Shown here one piece after another: positions 52,702 to 62,933 of a stretch of DNA of 64,000 nucleotides. Numbering within the stretch: position 1 is the stretch's first letter; every line of letters begins with the position of its first letter. The DNA comes from Methylococcus geothermalis (lineage in GTDB: Bacteria; Pseudomonadota; Gammaproteobacteria; Methylococcales; Methylococcaceae). The stretch covers positions 496,001 through 560,000 of the forward strand of contig NZ_CP046565.1 of assembly GCF_012769535.1 (NCBI RefSeq), read 5' to 3'. The position numbers and the translations under genes are program-made. The notes below the pieces were generated by a model. That model was not told the origin of the DNA. It made no database searches and saw nothing but the letters and a program-made list of their open reading frames with translations.

Positions 52702-52731
52702 GAGCGGGCCGGGTTTTTCCCGCTCTCTTTT
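52702..52731 (+). terminator. Probable terminator after the CBM2 gene
   Basis: GAGCGGG (52702-52708) pairs with CCCGCTC (52719-52725) across a ten-base loop, followed by TCTCTTTT up to 52731. It lies between the CBM2 gene stop and the convergent gcvH stop. Confidence 0.6.
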
Positions 52732-53114
52732 CAATTCTCGGCGATGGCGCGGTAGCCTTCGGCATCGAGCAGCCGGTCCAGTTCGGAGATGTCGTCAGGC
52801 TTCACGGCGAACAGCCAGGCCTCGTAGGGCGACTGGTTGACCCGTTCCGGCGAATCGGTCAGAGCCTCGTTGCGGGCCACGATCTCTCCGCTCAAGGGGC
52901 TGTTGACGTCCGATGCCGCTTTCACCGATTCGACCACGGCGCACGCCTCCCCGGCGCCGACTCGGCGGCCGATGGCCGGCAGTTCCAGGTACACCAGATC
53001 CCCCAGCGCTTCCTGGGCATGGTCGGAAATCCCCACCTTGACGGTTCCGTCGGGTTCCTGGCGGGCCCACTCGTGGGTCTTGGCATATTTCAGCCCGGCC
53101 GGCAAATTGCTCAT
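52731..53114 (-). CDS. gcvH: Glycine cleavage system H protein
   Basis: A 127-residue lipoyl carrier. The lipoylated lysine is Lys65 in [11 protein letters not shown]. The conserved [18 protein letters not shown] and the C-terminal [14 protein letters not shown] are present. ATG 53114 gives the normal family start ([15 protein letters not shown]). gcvT and gcvP are not adjacent, so H protein is encoded alone here. The 262-bp gap upstream (53115-53376) to divergent apbC shows no other gene. Confidence 0.96.
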   Translation of the reverse strand: MSNLPAGLKYAKTHEWARQEPDGTVKVGISDHAQEALGDLVYLELPAIGRRVGAGEACAVVESVKAASDVNSPLSGEIVARNEALTDSPERVNQSPYEAWLFAVKPDDISELDRLLDAEGYRAIAEN

Positions 53115-53376
53115 GAGTCCGTGTCCTCTTCCTCGGGTGGGTGCAATGGCGGTGGCCACAACTTAAGTGAAATCGGAAGGCAGGTAAAGCCGCGCGGCAG
53201 GAACGCCGTGTTGCTCAGCCGGGTGATCCCGCTCCCTGTCCGCGCTGTTCCCTGCCTCGGGCCGTTCGGCGCAGCGCGGGAGCTGCCGCCGTGAGAGGTA
53301 TCCGATTCCGCCTCGACCGTTTGCGGGTAAACTAGCCGCCATTCAGTCCAAGACATGCCTAGTCAGGAGCCCCGAA

Positions 53377-54462
53377 ATGAGCGTTACAACGGCGGATGTC
53401 GAAACCGCCCTGAAAAACTTCATCGATCCCAACCTCGGCGTCGACTGGCTCGCCGCGAAGTCGGTGAAAAAGATCGATGTGAACGGCGACCGCGTGAGCC
53501 TGCGCATCGCGCTGGGCTATCCCGCCGCTTCCTGCCGCGACGAACTGGCGCAGGCCGCGAAGGCGGCGATTCGCACCGCGACCGGGGCGGCCGAAGTCGA
53601 TATCGACATCGTGTCGGACATCGTCTCCCATGCCGTGCAGAAGGGCTTGAAGCCGATGCCGGGGGTGAGGAACATCGTCGCGGTCGCCTCGGGCAAGGGC
53701 GGGGTGGGCAAGTCGACCACGGCGGTCAACCTGGCGCTGGCCCTCGCGGCGGAAGGTGCGCGGGTCGGCATTCTCGACGCCGATATCCACGGCCCCAGCC
53801 AGCCGCTGATGCTGGGAGTGTCCGGACGGCCCGAAACGGAGGGCAGGAAAATCCACCCGATCGTCGCGCACGGCCTCCAATCCATGTCCATCGGTTATCT
53901 GATCGATGAAGACACCCCGATGATCTGGCGCGGTCCCATGGTCGTCGGCGCCTTGCAGCAGCTCCTGAGCGACACCTTGTGGGAAGACCTCGATTACCTC
54001 ATCGTCGACCTGCCGCCCGGCACTGGCGACATCCAGCTGTCGCTGGCGCAGCAGATTCCCGTGTCCGGGGCGGTGATCGTCACCACCCCGCAGGACATCG
54101 CCCTGCTGGACGCGCAAAAGGGTCTCAAGATGTTCGAGAAGGTGAGCATCCCCGTGCTGGGCATCATCGAAAACATGAGCGTCCACGTGTGCAGCCAGTG
54201 CGGCCATGCCGAGCCGATTTTCGGCGAGGGCGGCGGCGAGAAGATGGCACAGAAGTACGGCACCGAACTGCTCGGCCAGTTGCCGCTGGACCGCAGCATC
54301 CGCGAGAGCGCCGACGGCGGCCGGCCCACGGTGATCGCCGCGCCGGACAGCGAGCCGGCCCGGATGTACCGGAGCATCGCCCGCAAGATCGCGGCGCGGT
54401 TGGCGCTCAAGGCCAAGGATTACAGCAGCCGCTTCCCCACCATCGCCATCGTGAACAACTGA
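53377..54462 (+). CDS. apbC: Iron-sulfur cluster carrier ATPase ApbC (Mrp)
   Basis: A 361-residue P-loop scaffold that transfers Fe-S clusters. It has an N-terminal MIP18/FSCA domain ([20 protein letters not shown]). A deviant Walker [21 protein letters not shown] follows near residue 108. The cluster-binding CxxC is in [14 protein letters not shown] at about residue 272. dcd starts 10 bp downstream. Length matches E. coli Mrp (369). Confidence 0.96.
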   Translation: MSVTTADVETALKNFIDPNLGVDWLAAKSVKKIDVNGDRVSLRIALGYPAASCRDELAQAAKAAIRTATGAAEVDIDIVSDIVSHAVQKGLKPMPGVRNIVAVASGKGGVGKSTTAVNLALALAAEGARVGILDADIHGPSQPLMLGVSGRPETEGRKIHPIVAHGLQSMSIGYLIDEDTPMIWRGPMVVGALQQLLSDTLWEDLDYLIVDLPPGTGDIQLSLAQQIPVSGAVIVTTPQDIALLDAQKGLKMFEKVSIPVLGIIENMSVHVCSQCGHAEPIFGEGGGEKMAQKYGTELLGQLPLDRSIRESADGGRPTVIAAPDSEPARMYRSIARKIAARLALKAKDYSSRFPTIAIVNN

Positions 54463-54472
54463 GCGGATCGAC

Positions 54473-55045
54473 ATGGGCATCAAATCAGACCGCTGGATCA
54501 GGAAGATGGCCGAGGAGCAGGGCATGATCGAGCCGTTCGAGCCGCATCAGGTCAGGCATGGCGGGGACGCCGGCATCGGCGTCATCTCCTACGGCACCTC
54601 GAGCTACGGCTACGATGTCCGCTGCTCCAACGAATTCAAGATATTCACCAACATCAACTCGGCCATCGTCGATCCCAAGAACTTCGACGAGAACAGTTTC
54701 GTCGACCTGGTGTCGGACGTGTGCATCATTCCGCCCAATTCGTTCGCGCTGGCCCGGACGGTGGAGTACTTCCGCATCCCCCGCGACGTGCTGACCATCT
54801 GCCTGGGCAAGTCGACCTATGCCCGCTGCGGCATCATCGTCAACGTCACGCCCTTGGAACCGGAATGGGAGGGTCACGTCACCCTCGAGTTTTCCAATAC
54901 CACACCGCTCCCCGCCAAGATTTATGCCAATGAAGGCGTCGCCCAGGTGCTGTTCGTCGGCGCCGACGACGTCTGCGAAACCTCCTACCGCGACCGCTGC
55001 GGCAAATATCAGGGCCAGACCGGCGTGACATTGCCCAAGGCTTGA
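54473..55045 (+). CDS. dcd: dCTP deaminase
   Basis: A 190-residue trimeric deaminase that makes dUTP from dCTP, feeding dTTP synthesis. [16 protein letters not shown], the active-site segment [27 protein letters not shown] with the catalytic Glu, and the C-terminal [19 protein letters not shown] closing strand match the family. It lies 10 bp after apbC and 29 bp before hemL in the likely apbC-dcd-hemL run. Confidence 0.97.
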   Translation: MGIKSDRWIRKMAEEQGMIEPFEPHQVRHGGDAGIGVISYGTSSYGYDVRCSNEFKIFTNINSAIVDPKNFDENSFVDLVSDVCIIPPNSFALARTVEYFRIPRDVLTICLGKSTYARCGIIVNVTPLEPEWEGHVTLEFSNTTPLPAKIYANEGVAQVLFVGADDVCETSYRDRCGKYQGQTGVTLPKA

Positions 55046-55074
55046 TTTCAACGATTTTTCGGAGAATGTCGTTC

Positions 55075-56355
55075 ATGCTCGATTCGACCACCCTTTTCGC
55101 CGATGCCAACCGCTTCATCCCCGGCGGTGTCAACTCGCCGGTCCGCGCCTTCCGCGGCGTGGGCGGGACACCGGTGTTCGTCGAACGCGCCGAAGGGCCT
55201 TACCTCTATGGCGCTGACGGCAAGGCCTACATCGACTATGTCGGTTCCTGGGGACCCATGGTGCTCGGCCATGCCGACCCGGACGTGCTGCAAGCGGTGC
55301 ATGCCGCCGTCGATCGCGGTCTGAGTTTTGGCGCGCCCACCGTGGCCGAGACGGCCATGGCCAAGATGGTCTGTGCGCTGGTGCCGTCTGTGGACCGGGT
55401 ACGGATGGTGAGTTCCGGCACCGAAGCGACCATGAGCGCCATCCGGCTGGCGCGCGGCTATACCGGTCGCGACAAGATCGTGAAGTTCGAGGGCTGCTAC
55501 CACGGCCATTCCGATTCGCTTCTGGTCAAGGCCGGCTCGGGCGCCCTCACCCTGGGCGTGCCGAGTTCTCCCGGCGTACCGGCCAGCCTGGCCGAACACA
55601 CACTGACCCTCCCCTACAACGACGCCGCCGTGGTCCGGGAAGCCTTCGAACGCCATGGCCACGAGATCGCCTGCATCATCGTGGAACCGGTGGCCGGCAA
55701 CATGAACTGCGTGCCGCCGGTTCCGGGTTTCCTGGAAACATTGCGCGATGTCTGCGACGCCAGCGGCGCGGTGCTGATTTTCGACGAGGTGATGACCGGA
55801 TTCCGGGTGGCCCTGGGCGGCGCCCAGGCGCTTTACGGCATCTGCCCGGATCTGACCACCTTGGGGAAGGTCATCGGCGGCGGCATGCCGGTCGGCGCTT
55901 TCGGCGGGCGGCTCGACATCATGGAGCAGCTCGCGCCGCTGGGTCCGGTGTATCAGGCCGGGACGCTGTCGGGCAATCCCGTGGCCATGGCGGCGGGGCT
56001 GAAGACGCTGGAACGGGTGTCGCGGCCCAAGTTTTTCGATGAGCTGTCGGAAAAGACCCGCCATCTGGCCGAAGGCTTGAGGATCCGGGCCGAGCAAGCC
56101 GGAGTTCCCTTGAGCGTCAACTGGGTCGGCGGCATGTTCGGCCTGTTCTTCACCGAACAGCAAAGGGTGAGCCGGTTCGAGCAGGTCATGGCCTGCGACC
56201 AGGAGCGTTTCCGCCGGTTCTTCCATGGCATGCTCGAAGAGGGCGTCTACCTCGCGCCTTCGGCTTTCGAGGCAGGTTTCGTGTCCGCGGCCCATGACTA
56301 TGACGTCCTGGACCGCACCCTCACCGCGGCCGAGCGGGTGTTCGCCAGGCTTTGA
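55075..56355 (+). CDS. hemL: Glutamate-1-semialdehyde 2,1-aminomutase
   Basis: A 426-residue PLP enzyme (same length as E. coli HemL) producing 5-aminolevulinate in the C5 haem route. Motifs are [44 protein letters not shown] and the PLP lysine in [18 protein letters not shown] (about residue 265). ATG 55075 has GGAG at 55061-55064; the longer TTG start at 55042 is less likely. The following gene overlaps its stop by four bases. Confidence 0.97.
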   Translation: MLDSTTLFADANRFIPGGVNSPVRAFRGVGGTPVFVERAEGPYLYGADGKAYIDYVGSWGPMVLGHADPDVLQAVHAAVDRGLSFGAPTVAETAMAKMVCALVPSVDRVRMVSSGTEATMSAIRLARGYTGRDKIVKFEGCYHGHSDSLLVKAGSGALTLGVPSSPGVPASLAEHTLTLPYNDAAVVREAFERHGHEIACIIVEPVAGNMNCVPPVPGFLETLRDVCDASGAVLIFDEVMTGFRVALGGAQALYGICPDLTTLGKVIGGGMPVGAFGGRLDIMEQLAPLGPVYQAGTLSGNPVAMAAGLKTLERVSRPKFFDELSEKTRHLAEGLRIRAEQAGVPLSVNWVGGMFGLFFTEQQRVSRFEQVMACDQERFRRFFHGMLEEGVYLAPSAFEAGFVSAAHDYDVLDRTLTAAERVFARL

Positions 56356-58265
56356 GCCTGGAAACCGTCCATCTCTGGGTCGGCCAGCACCCGCATCTCG
56401 CCGGGCTGGCGGTCTTCGCCATCGTCCTGGCCGAATCGCTCGCGGTGGTCGGCCTGCTGCTGCCGGGCACGCTGCTGATCTTCACCTTCGGGACGCTGGT
56501 GGGCGGCGGCTCGATGGATTTCGCCTCCACTTACGCCTGGGCGCTGAGCGGGGCGCTGCTGGGCGACGGCATCAGCTTCTGGCTGGGCTGGAGCCATCGC
56601 CAGCGGATCCGCACCACTTGGCCGTTCAGCCGCTTCCCGGCCGTGCTGGAGCGCGGCATCGGCTTCTTCCGGCGCTATGGAGGTCATAGCGTCCTGTTCG
56701 GGCGGTTTTTCGGCGCCGTGCGCGGTATCGTTCCGTTGGTGGCCGGCATGGCCGGTATGCCGGCCGGCCGCTTCGTCGGTTACAGCGCCGTGGCGGCAGC
56801 CTTGTGGGTTCCGGTCTTCCTGGCCCCCGGCATCCTGTTCGGCGCATCGCTGGAACTGGCCTCTGGAACGACGGCCAGGCTGGTCGGCCTCGGGCTCGGC
56901 CTCATCGCCCTGCTCTGGTTCGCGGTCTGGTTGACGGCGCGGGTTTACGCTTTCCTTCAGCCCAGAACTCGCGACCTGATCCTGATGATGTTCCGCCTCG
57001 CCGGGGAACACCGTCTGCTCGGACGCATCACCCTGCCGCTGCTCGACTCCGAGCAGCGCGATTACGGCGGTCTGGCGCTGGTCGGCGGCCTCATCATCGC
57101 GGTGTCGTTCGCCGTGGGGCGGCTATTCGCCGGCCCCCCGCTGCTGCCCGTCACTTTCGACGCCTGGCGCACGCCGGAGGCGGACTATGGCTTTACGGTG
57201 CTGGAGTCGCTGGGGAGTCCCGAGTCCTTGCTGATCGAGTTTGGCGCCCTGGCTCTTTGGCTGGGCTCCCGGCGTTCGTTCGTCGCCCTTGCCCACTGGC
57301 TGATCGCGGTGACTTTCGCATGGCTGATGGCCTGGATCGGAGAGCATGCGTTCGCCGCGCCGCCTTTCGACGCCTATCTCCTCCGCGGATGCGTGGCATT
57401 CGGGTTCGTCGCGACCTGGCTGGCGCCTGCCTTCCGGACGATCGGGGGACGGGTGGTGTATGCGTTCGCGGCGGCCCTGGTCGCGGCCTTGGGGTTCGCC
57501 CGGATTTACCTGGACCACAGCGAAATACCCGCGGTCCTGTTCGCGCTGCTCATCGGCCTGGCCTGGCTGGTTCCGCTCGGGATCGCCTGCCGCAGACATT
57601 GCGAAGCGAAGGCGGCGTCGCTCGGCGCCGCGCCGTTGCTGGCGGCCAGCCTGGCGGTGGTCCTTGCGGCCGAAGCGATCCGGCATGGTCCGGCCGATTT
57701 CGCCCACGATCAGCGCATTCGGTCAGTGACGACCGCCGAGTGGCTGGCGGACGGCTGGAAACGGTTGCCGGCCTACCGGATCCAGCCTCTGGGGAGGCCG
57801 CATCAGCCCCTGCCGATTCAGTGGGCGTCCACCCTGGCTGCCGCCCGGGCGGATCTCGAAAAGCAGGGCTGGCGCCTGGCGACGCCGTTATCCTGGGTCT
57901 CGGCGCTCCAGTGGTTCAATCCCCTTGCGAAGCCGGAAGAATGGCCGGTGCTGGCGCGCTTCAACCAGGATAGCGAAGACGCCTTGCGGATGCTGCATCC
58001 CGTGGGCGATGGGCGGTGGGCGGTGCTGCGCCTATGGCCGAGCCGGTACGTCCTGACGGAGGGCGGGGTTCCCCTTTGGGTGGGGAGGATCGATCTGCTC
58101 GAAGCGACCAGCCGCTTCGGTTTTCTAGGCTATTTCAGGGAAGCGAGGGCGTCGGACCGCGTCGACGCCGAGGCACTGCTGGCGCCGGAGCGCATGCCCG
58201 ATCTCCTGGTCACCGTGGCGATTCGGGACACCGGATACCGTACGGTCCTGATCCGCGGGCGCTGA
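56352..58265 (+). CDS. DedA-domain / LssY_C fusion membrane protein
   Basis: A 637-residue polytopic protein. Residues 1-200 are DedA-like ([50 protein letters not shown]). DedA proteins are proton-coupled lipid carriers or flippases. A middle part with several helices, about 230-430, recalls a PAP2-type membrane domain ([17 protein letters not shown]). The soluble C-terminal 170 residues match LssY_C-type regions. It starts at TTG 56352 in TTGA overlap with hemL; no ATG is near, so initiation is probably coupled. Function in lipid or envelope homeostasis is inferred. Confidence 0.8.
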   Translation: MSLETVHLWVGQHPHLAGLAVFAIVLAESLAVVGLLLPGTLLIFTFGTLVGGGSMDFASTYAWALSGALLGDGISFWLGWSHRQRIRTTWPFSRFPAVLERGIGFFRRYGGHSVLFGRFFGAVRGIVPLVAGMAGMPAGRFVGYSAVAAALWVPVFLAPGILFGASLELASGTTARLVGLGLGLIALLWFAVWLTARVYAFLQPRTRDLILMMFRLAGEHRLLGRITLPLLDSEQRDYGGLALVGGLIIAVSFAVGRLFAGPPLLPVTFDAWRTPEADYGFTVLESLGSPESLLIEFGALALWLGSRRSFVALAHWLIAVTFAWLMAWIGEHAFAAPPFDAYLLRGCVAFGFVATWLAPAFRTIGGRVVYAFAAALVAALGFARIYLDHSEIPAVLFALLIGLAWLVPLGIACRRHCEAKAASLGAAPLLAASLAVVLAAEAIRHGPADFAHDQRIRSVTTAEWLADGWKRLPAYRIQPLGRPHQPLPIQWASTLAAARADLEKQGWRLATPLSWVSALQWFNPLAKPEEWPVLARFNQDSEDALRMLHPVGDGRWAVLRLWPSRYVLTEGGVPLWVGRIDLLEATSRFGFLGYFREARASDRVDAEALLAPERMPDLLVTVAIRDTGYRTVLIRGR

Positions 58266-58287
58266 AGGCGGCGCCTCCCTTCAGCGC
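58259..58287. terminator. Hairpin between convergent DedA-fusion and rho genes
   Basis: GCGCTGAAGG (58259-58268) pairs perfectly with CCTTCAGCGC (58278-58287) across a nine-base loop. It includes the stop codons of both convergent genes. No strong T tract follows on either strand, so it may act as a bidirectional attenuating hairpin or an mRNA 3' end rather than a classical terminator. Confidence 0.45.
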
Positions 58288-59537
58288 TTCATCATGTCGA
58301 AGAACTCGCGGTTGGTCTTGGAATCCTTGAGCTTGCCCAGCAGGAATTCGTTTGCCGCCATCTCGTCCATGGGCTGGAGAATCTTCCGGAGAATCCAGGA
58401 TTTCTGCAGCTCGTCCGGATCGACCAGGTATTCCTCGCGGCGGGTGCCGGAGCGGTTGATGTTGATCGCGGGGTAGATGCGCCGCTCCGCGATCTTGCGT
58501 TCGAGGTGCAGCTCCATGTTGCCGGTGCCCTTGAATTCTTCGTAGATCACTTCGTCCATGCGCGAGCCGGTGTCGATCAGGGCCGTGGCGATGATGGTCA
58601 GGCTGCCGCCTTCCTCGATGTTGCGGGCGGCACCGAAGAAGCGCTTGGGGCGTTCCAGGGCATTGGCGTCGACGCCGCCGGTCAGCACCTTGCCCGAGGA
58701 CGGCACCACGGTGTTATAGGCGCGAGCCAGGCGAGTGATGGAATCGAGCAGGATGACCACATCCCGCTTGTGTTCCACCAGGCGTTTGGCCTTTTCGATG
58801 ACCATTTCGGCAACCTGCACATGCCGCGCCGGCGGCTCGTCGAAGGTGCTGGACACGACCTCGCCCTTGACACTGCGCTGCATCTCGGTCACTTCCTCCG
58901 GCCGCTCGTCGATGAGCAGGACGATGAGATAGCACTCGGGGCTCTTTTCCGCGATGGAATGGGCGACGTTCTGCAGCATCATCGTCTTGCCGGCTTTCGG
59001 CGGCGAGACGATCAGTCCGCGCTGGCCCTTGCCGATGGGGGCGACCAGGTCGATGACCCGGGCGGTCAGGTCCTCCGTGGTGCCGTTGCCCAGTTCCAGC
59101 ACGAAGCGTTCGACCGGGAACAGCGGGGTCAGGTTCGAGAACAGGATCTTGTGCTTGGCGTTTTCCGGCGGCTCGTAATTGATCTGCTCGACCTTGAGCA
59201 TGGCGAAATAGCGCTCGCTGTCCTTGGGCGGCCGTATCTTGCCGGAAATGGTGTCTCCGGTGCGCAGGCTGAAGCGCCGGATCTGGCTCGGCGAGACGTA
59301 AATGTCGTCCGGTCCGGCCAGGAAGGAGCTGTCCGGCGAGCGCAAGAATCCGAAGCCATCCTGCAAAATCTCCAGCACCCCGTCGCCGTAGATGTCCTCG
59401 CCGCTCTTGGCGAGCTTCTTCAGGATGGAAAAGATCAGATCCTGCTTGCGGGTTCGGGCGACGCCTTCGATGTCCAGGGATTCGGCGATTTCGATCAGTT
59501 CGGATACGGGCTTGCGCTTGAGGTCAGTGAGGTTCAT
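58281..59537 (-). CDS. rho: Transcription termination factor Rho
   Basis: A 418-residue hexameric RNA helicase (E. coli 419). The N-terminus [21 protein letters not shown] is the helical domain; the RNA-binding cold-shock domain has [25 protein letters not shown]-type residues. The ATPase has a P-loop SPPKAGKT near residue 179, the Q-loop/R-loop [11 protein letters not shown], and the C-terminal FFDMMKR. It follows trxA by about 190 bp on the same strand, a frequent trxA-rho arrangement. Confidence 0.98.
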   Translation of the reverse strand: MNLTDLKRKPVSELIEIAESLDIEGVARTRKQDLIFSILKKLAKSGEDIYGDGVLEILQDGFGFLRSPDSSFLAGPDDIYVSPSQIRRFSLRTGDTISGKIRPPKDSERYFAMLKVEQINYEPPENAKHKILFSNLTPLFPVERFVLELGNGTTEDLTARVIDLVAPIGKGQRGLIVSPPKAGKTMMLQNVAHSIAEKSPECYLIVLLIDERPEEVTEMQRSVKGEVVSSTFDEPPARHVQVAEMVIEKAKRLVEHKRDVVILLDSITRLARAYNTVVPSSGKVLTGGVDANALERPKRFFGAARNIEEGGSLTIIATALIDTGSRMDEVIYEEFKGTGNMELHLERKIAERRIYPAININRSGTRREEYLVDPDELQKSWILRKILQPMDEMAANEFLLGKLKDSKTNREFFDMMKR

Positions 59538-59723
59538 GCGTTTCCATTCAAGGAATTATCGGGATATGAAAAAAGTCCTGGGGAATTGGCCAGGAAGGCC
59601 GCTGGACTTGGGGTCAGGGTCAATCCGGCAGAGACTGCCGGGTCAGGGGAAAAAACGGGGTGCTCTATGCTTCGGGCGAAAAGGGCACGCGCTCCGGGGG
59701 ATGACGGCGAATGCCCCGGGAGA

Positions 59724-60053
59724 TTACAGATGGCCTTCGAGGAACGCCGCCAGCTGGGATTTGGTCAATGCACCCACCTTGGTGGCGATCACTTCACCGC
59801 CCTTGAATACCATCAGGGTCGGGATGCCCCGCACGCCGTAACGCTGAGGCGTCGCCGGGTTCTCGTCGATGTTGAGCTTGGCGATGGTCAAGCGGCCTTG
59901 GTATTCACCTGCGATTTCGTCGAGGATCGGTGCGATCATCTTACAGGGGCCGCACCATTCGGCCCAGTAGTCGACCAGCACCGGTCCGGATGCCTTGAGG
60001 ACCTTGTCTTCGAATTCAGCGTCGGTAACATGAAGGATTTTATCACTGCTCAC
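59724..60053 (-). CDS. trxA: Thioredoxin 1
   Basis: A 109-residue thioredoxin (E. coli TrxA 109) with the active site WCGPC at residues 33-37, [17 protein letters not shown], and the cis-Pro segment [16 protein letters not shown]. It keeps cytosolic proteins reduced and donates to ribonucleotide reductase. It is upstream of rho; the 160-bp gap behind it holds no recognisable gene. Confidence 0.97.
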   Translation of the reverse strand: MSSDKILHVTDAEFEDKVLKASGPVLVDYWAEWCGPCKMIAPILDEIAGEYQGRLTIAKLNIDENPATPQRYGVRGIPTLMVFKGGEVIATKVGALTKSQLAAFLEGHL

Positions 60054-60217
60054 TTGGGCGGCTCCTCGTCGGTTATCACCGGCCCGCTCCCTGGACTAAA
60101 GGCGTGCCTGCAGCGGGCTGTGATTGCGTAGATGGCCGGCATTTTCGGGCCAAAACGTCATGGATGCAAGCCCTCTTCGAGATGGCGGTGCCTCGGGGCT
60201 CCGCGGAGGCGGCGGAT

Positions 60218-60985
60218 TCAGGCGACCTGACGCCGCACTTCGGTTTTCCCCAGACAGTCGACCACGGTCCGGCGGGCCGCATGGGCCAGCTCGTCGCGGT
60301 TGAGATGCTCGCTGTCGATGGCCGGCCCGAAACTGAGTTCGACCACGGTCCGCGGCATCATGAGCATCCGCAGCAGGTGGGGAAGAAACGATGCCTCGCC
60401 GACGAAAGGCACGATCTCGCCCGCGCTGCCGCGATAGGCGAGCGCGATCGGCTGAACCGCGACGCATGCCCGCTTCGCCGGCTGGAACAGGCGGGGATGG
60501 AAGCGCAGCACCCCTTCGCCGCTTGAACTGGTGCCTTCGGGGAACAGCAGCAGGGTGCGTCTTTGACGCAGCAGCCAGGTCATCCGCTCACCCACCCGTT
60601 GAGTGTCTTCGCGGTCGCCGCGCCGCAGGAACAGGGTTCCCGTGCGGCTGGCCAGGAAACCGAAGACCGGCCAGCCGGCGACGTCCTGCTTGGAAATGAA
60701 GGTCAGCGGCGCCTGGGCGCCGATGACGACGATGTCCAGCCAGGAAATGTGGTTGGCGACCCACAGCGGCGCATCCGGGTTCCATTGGCCTCGGCGTTCG
60801 ACATGCACGCCGAGGATGAGCAGGAAACTGCGGAACCAGGCCATCTGCACCCTGTCCCTCAGCGCCTGCGCGCGGTTTTCGCCGAGGATGCGCAGCGGCG
60901 GAAAGAGCAGGACGACCGCCGCCATCCCGCCCAGGCAGGCCAGCGCGACCAGGAACGCTCTATAGGCCTGTCTGAAGCGCGGCAT
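60218..60985 (-). CDS. 1-Acyl-glycerol-3-phosphate acyltransferase-like (OlsA/PlsC family)
   Basis: A 255-residue membrane acyltransferase with an N-terminal helix (residues 9-30). The catalytic NHxxxxD box is VANHISWLDIVVIG at about residue 76, and the FPEGTSS acceptor motif is near residue 144. ATG 60985 is preferred because GGAGG lies eight bases upstream; it overlaps the olsB-like stop by 26 bp. Adjacent OlsB-type N-acyltransferase suggests it adds the second acyl chain to lyso-ornithine lipid, though a plain PlsC role is possible. Confidence 0.85.
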   Translation of the reverse strand: MPRFRQAYRAFLVALACLGGMAAVVLLFPPLRILGENRAQALRDRVQMAWFRSFLLILGVHVERRGQWNPDAPLWVANHISWLDIVVIGAQAPLTFISKQDVAGWPVFGFLASRTGTLFLRRGDREDTQRVGERMTWLLRQRRTLLLFPEGTSSSGEGVLRFHPRLFQPAKRACVAVQPIALAYRGSAGEIVPFVGEASFLPHLLRMLMMPRTVVELSFGPAIDSEHLNRDELAHAARRTVVDCLGKTEVRRQVA

Positions 60986-61736
60986 TCCGGTCGCCTCCGA
61001 CGAAGTGGCGTTCATAGCGTCCTTGCAGACGATCCATTTTCAGCAGGACGAAGACGTCCATGACGTCGAAGTCCTCGTCCCAGCAAGGTTCGCCGAAGAC
61101 CCAGGCACCCAGCCGCAGATAGGCCTGCAGCAAAGGCGGGACCCCGCTCTCATCGCGCCGGCAGCGTTTCCATTCGGGGACCGCATGGCGGGGTTTGACG
61201 CCCAGTTCCGTCGGCCCCAGCCGTTCTTCGCCGATGTTGCGATAGACCGCGTCCACCGCGAAGCCGCTGGGCCCCGGCGGGATGCTGGCGCAGCCCATCA
61301 GGTGGTCGAAGCCGCCTTGCGTGACGTAGTCCGACAGTGCTCCCCACAGGCAGGCGATGACGGCGCCGCCGCGGTAGCTCGGGTCCACGCAGGTGCGGCC
61401 GATCTCGAGGAATCGGCCCTCCAGGGCGAGAATGCCGGACAACGAGAACTCGCCCTCCGAATAAAACCGGCCCGCCCGTTTGGCCTGGCTGTCGCTCAGC
61501 AGGCGGGTGCTGCCGATCACCCGGTTCTCGCGGGTGTCCACGACCACCAGGTGATCGCAGTAGGCGTCGAATTCGTCGATGTCGAGACCGTCGACGGGGG
61601 TGTGAAGGCGGGCACCCATCTCCTCGGCGAAGACACGGTAGCGCAGTTTCTGCGCGGCGACGATCATTGTTTCGTCACGGGCGACGAAAGCCTGTAGCCG
61701 GCTCGGCCGGCTCGTGCGTGATTCCGGTGCTCCCAC
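60960..61736 (-). CDS. OlsB-like N-acyltransferase (GNAT/hemolysin-type acyltransferase)
   Basis: A 258-residue protein of the ornithine-acyl[ACP] N-acyltransferase family. It carries AAQKLRYRVFAEEMGA near residue 25, YCDHLVVVD, the acyl-CoA/ACP signature FLEIGRTCVDPSYRGGAVIACLW and GCASIPPG. Such enzymes add a 3-hydroxyacyl chain to ornithine. With the overlapping PlsC-type gene downstream it forms a two-gene operon for phosphate-free ornithine lipids. The product is inferred, as related Haemolysin-like acyltransferases exist. Confidence 0.82.
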   Translation of the reverse strand: MGAPESRTSRPSRLQAFVARDETMIVAAQKLRYRVFAEEMGARLHTPVDGLDIDEFDAYCDHLVVVDTRENRVIGSTRLLSDSQAKRAGRFYSEGEFSLSGILALEGRFLEIGRTCVDPSYRGGAVIACLWGALSDYVTQGGFDHLMGCASIPPGPSGFAVDAVYRNIGEERLGPTELGVKPRHAVPEWKRCRRDESGVPPLLQAYLRLGAWVFGEPCWDEDFDVMDVFVLLKMDRLQGRYERHFVGGDRNAALQTGL

Positions 61737-61958
61737 GTAGATCTCCCAGTGAACTTGGTAAGGACGTTCGGCAGAAGATACGGAGCGGAATTGACAGGTT
61801 TGCTAAGACTTGGTGACGTTTGGATGAAAACTTAAGCTTTGAACCTGGGCACTTGGCGGCATCTGGACAGCCACCAGGCGGCTCTTTTACCATCGGACCG
61901 GGCTTTGCCCAGTCCTGGAAGCCTTAGAAACTGCTCATCGATTCGGAGGGTTCTCTCA

Positions 61959-62069
61959 ATGTTCGGCATACGTCTATTTTCCACGGTATTTGAAGGGCTG
62001 ATCGCCGGTTTCAGCCTCGCCCTGGGCTGGCTGGCGGCCATGATGCTGGTGGCTGCGTTCGTCGCCTGA
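61959..62069 (+). CDS. 36-residue single-helix membrane peptide
   Basis: A short ORF with a strong CGGAGGG site eight bases before ATG 61959. The peptide is nearly all hydrophobic after a short MFGIRLFS start, giving one membrane helix with small residues (LIAGFSLALGWLAAMM). It sits alone between the divergent olsB operon and the convergent gspB. No homologue is recognised. Position, start signal and composition support translation, but it could be fortuitous. Confidence 0.5.
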   Translation: MFGIRLFSTVFEGLIAGFSLALGWLAAMMLVAAFVA

Positions 62070-62090
62070 GCCGTTCCGGCTGCGGCGGCA

Positions 62091-62912
62091 TCAGGGGCGC
62101 TCGAGGCGGAAGCGCTGGCCCTCGAAGACCAGGGTCAGGCTGTCTTCGTCGACGCTCTCCAGGCGCACGCCGTCGGCGACGGTGTCGCCGGCGCTGTGCC
62201 GGTTCATGTTGATGACGACGAAGCGCTCGTCGGGGTGCGCGCCGTAGGCGTACAGGTTGATCTTGAGCTGAGGAACGCGGCTCTGGAAGGAAGGCGGCAT
62301 TTCGCTGAGCAAAGGAACCGCGTTCCGCCGCGGCGCGGGTGTGGCCGGGGCTGGCGGCGTGCTCCGCGCCGGTTCGGCTGCTTCCGAGTCTTCCTCCGCT
62401 TCGCCCGCTTCGTCGGCCATCGTTTCTTCCTCGGCGTCCTCTTCCGCCACATCTTCGGGCGCGGTTTCCGGACCCTTGCGCCCGGCGGGCTGAACCGGGG
62501 CGGGGGGCGGCACGGCCGGTTTCGCCGCCGGCGCTGCGGGGGCGTGCTGATGGGGGCCGCCGTGAAGAGCGTCGCCGCCCCCAAACCGCCGCGCGAAGGG
62601 CGGAACCGTCGCAGCGGGAAGGGGCGGCGGCTGGGCGACGACCGCGGGTGTCGGTTTCGGAGGATGTTCCTGGGCCAGGGCCGGCGGCGACTGGCTTGCG
62701 GTCGCTTGGGGCTCCGTCGGGGTGCCCGAGGTCAGCCCGAGAAAATAGCCCAGGGCCGCCACGTTGGCCACGGCCACCGCGCCCAGAACCCACGGCAGCC
62801 AAGGGTGTCTCCGCGCCGGTTCCGGCGAGAAGATCATGCTGTCCAGCGAGGCGGGTTGGCTGAGTTTTCGTTCCCGCTCCGATTTGCGGAGCGCATCGAG
62901 AATATAGGACAT
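62091..62912 (-). CDS. gspB: General secretion pathway protein B (GspB)
   Basis: A 273-residue inner-membrane protein. The N-terminus SYILDALRKSERERKL is the GspB signature. A membrane helix lies at about residues 38-60, followed by a long Ala/Pro/Glu-rich linker. The C-terminal GspB domain (VPQLKINLYAYG, HPDERFVVINMNRHSAGD, GVRLESVDEDSLTLVFEGQRFRL) is complete. GspA-GspB assemble the type II secretion secretin in the peptidoglycan. It lies 21 bp after the gspA-like gene on the same strand. Confidence 0.9.
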   Translation of the reverse strand: MSYILDALRKSERERKLSQPASLDSMIFSPEPARRHPWLPWVLGAVAVANVAALGYFLGLTSGTPTEPQATASQSPPALAQEHPPKPTPAVVAQPPPLPAATVPPFARRFGGGDALHGGPHQHAPAAPAAKPAVPPPAPVQPAGRKGPETAPEDVAEEDAEEETMADEAGEAEEDSEAAEPARSTPPAPATPAPRRNAVPLLSEMPPSFQSRVPQLKINLYAYGAHPDERFVVINMNRHSAGDTVADGVRLESVDEDSLTLVFEGQRFRLERP

Positions 62913-62933
62913 CGATCTCCTTGGGCGAAGCGG

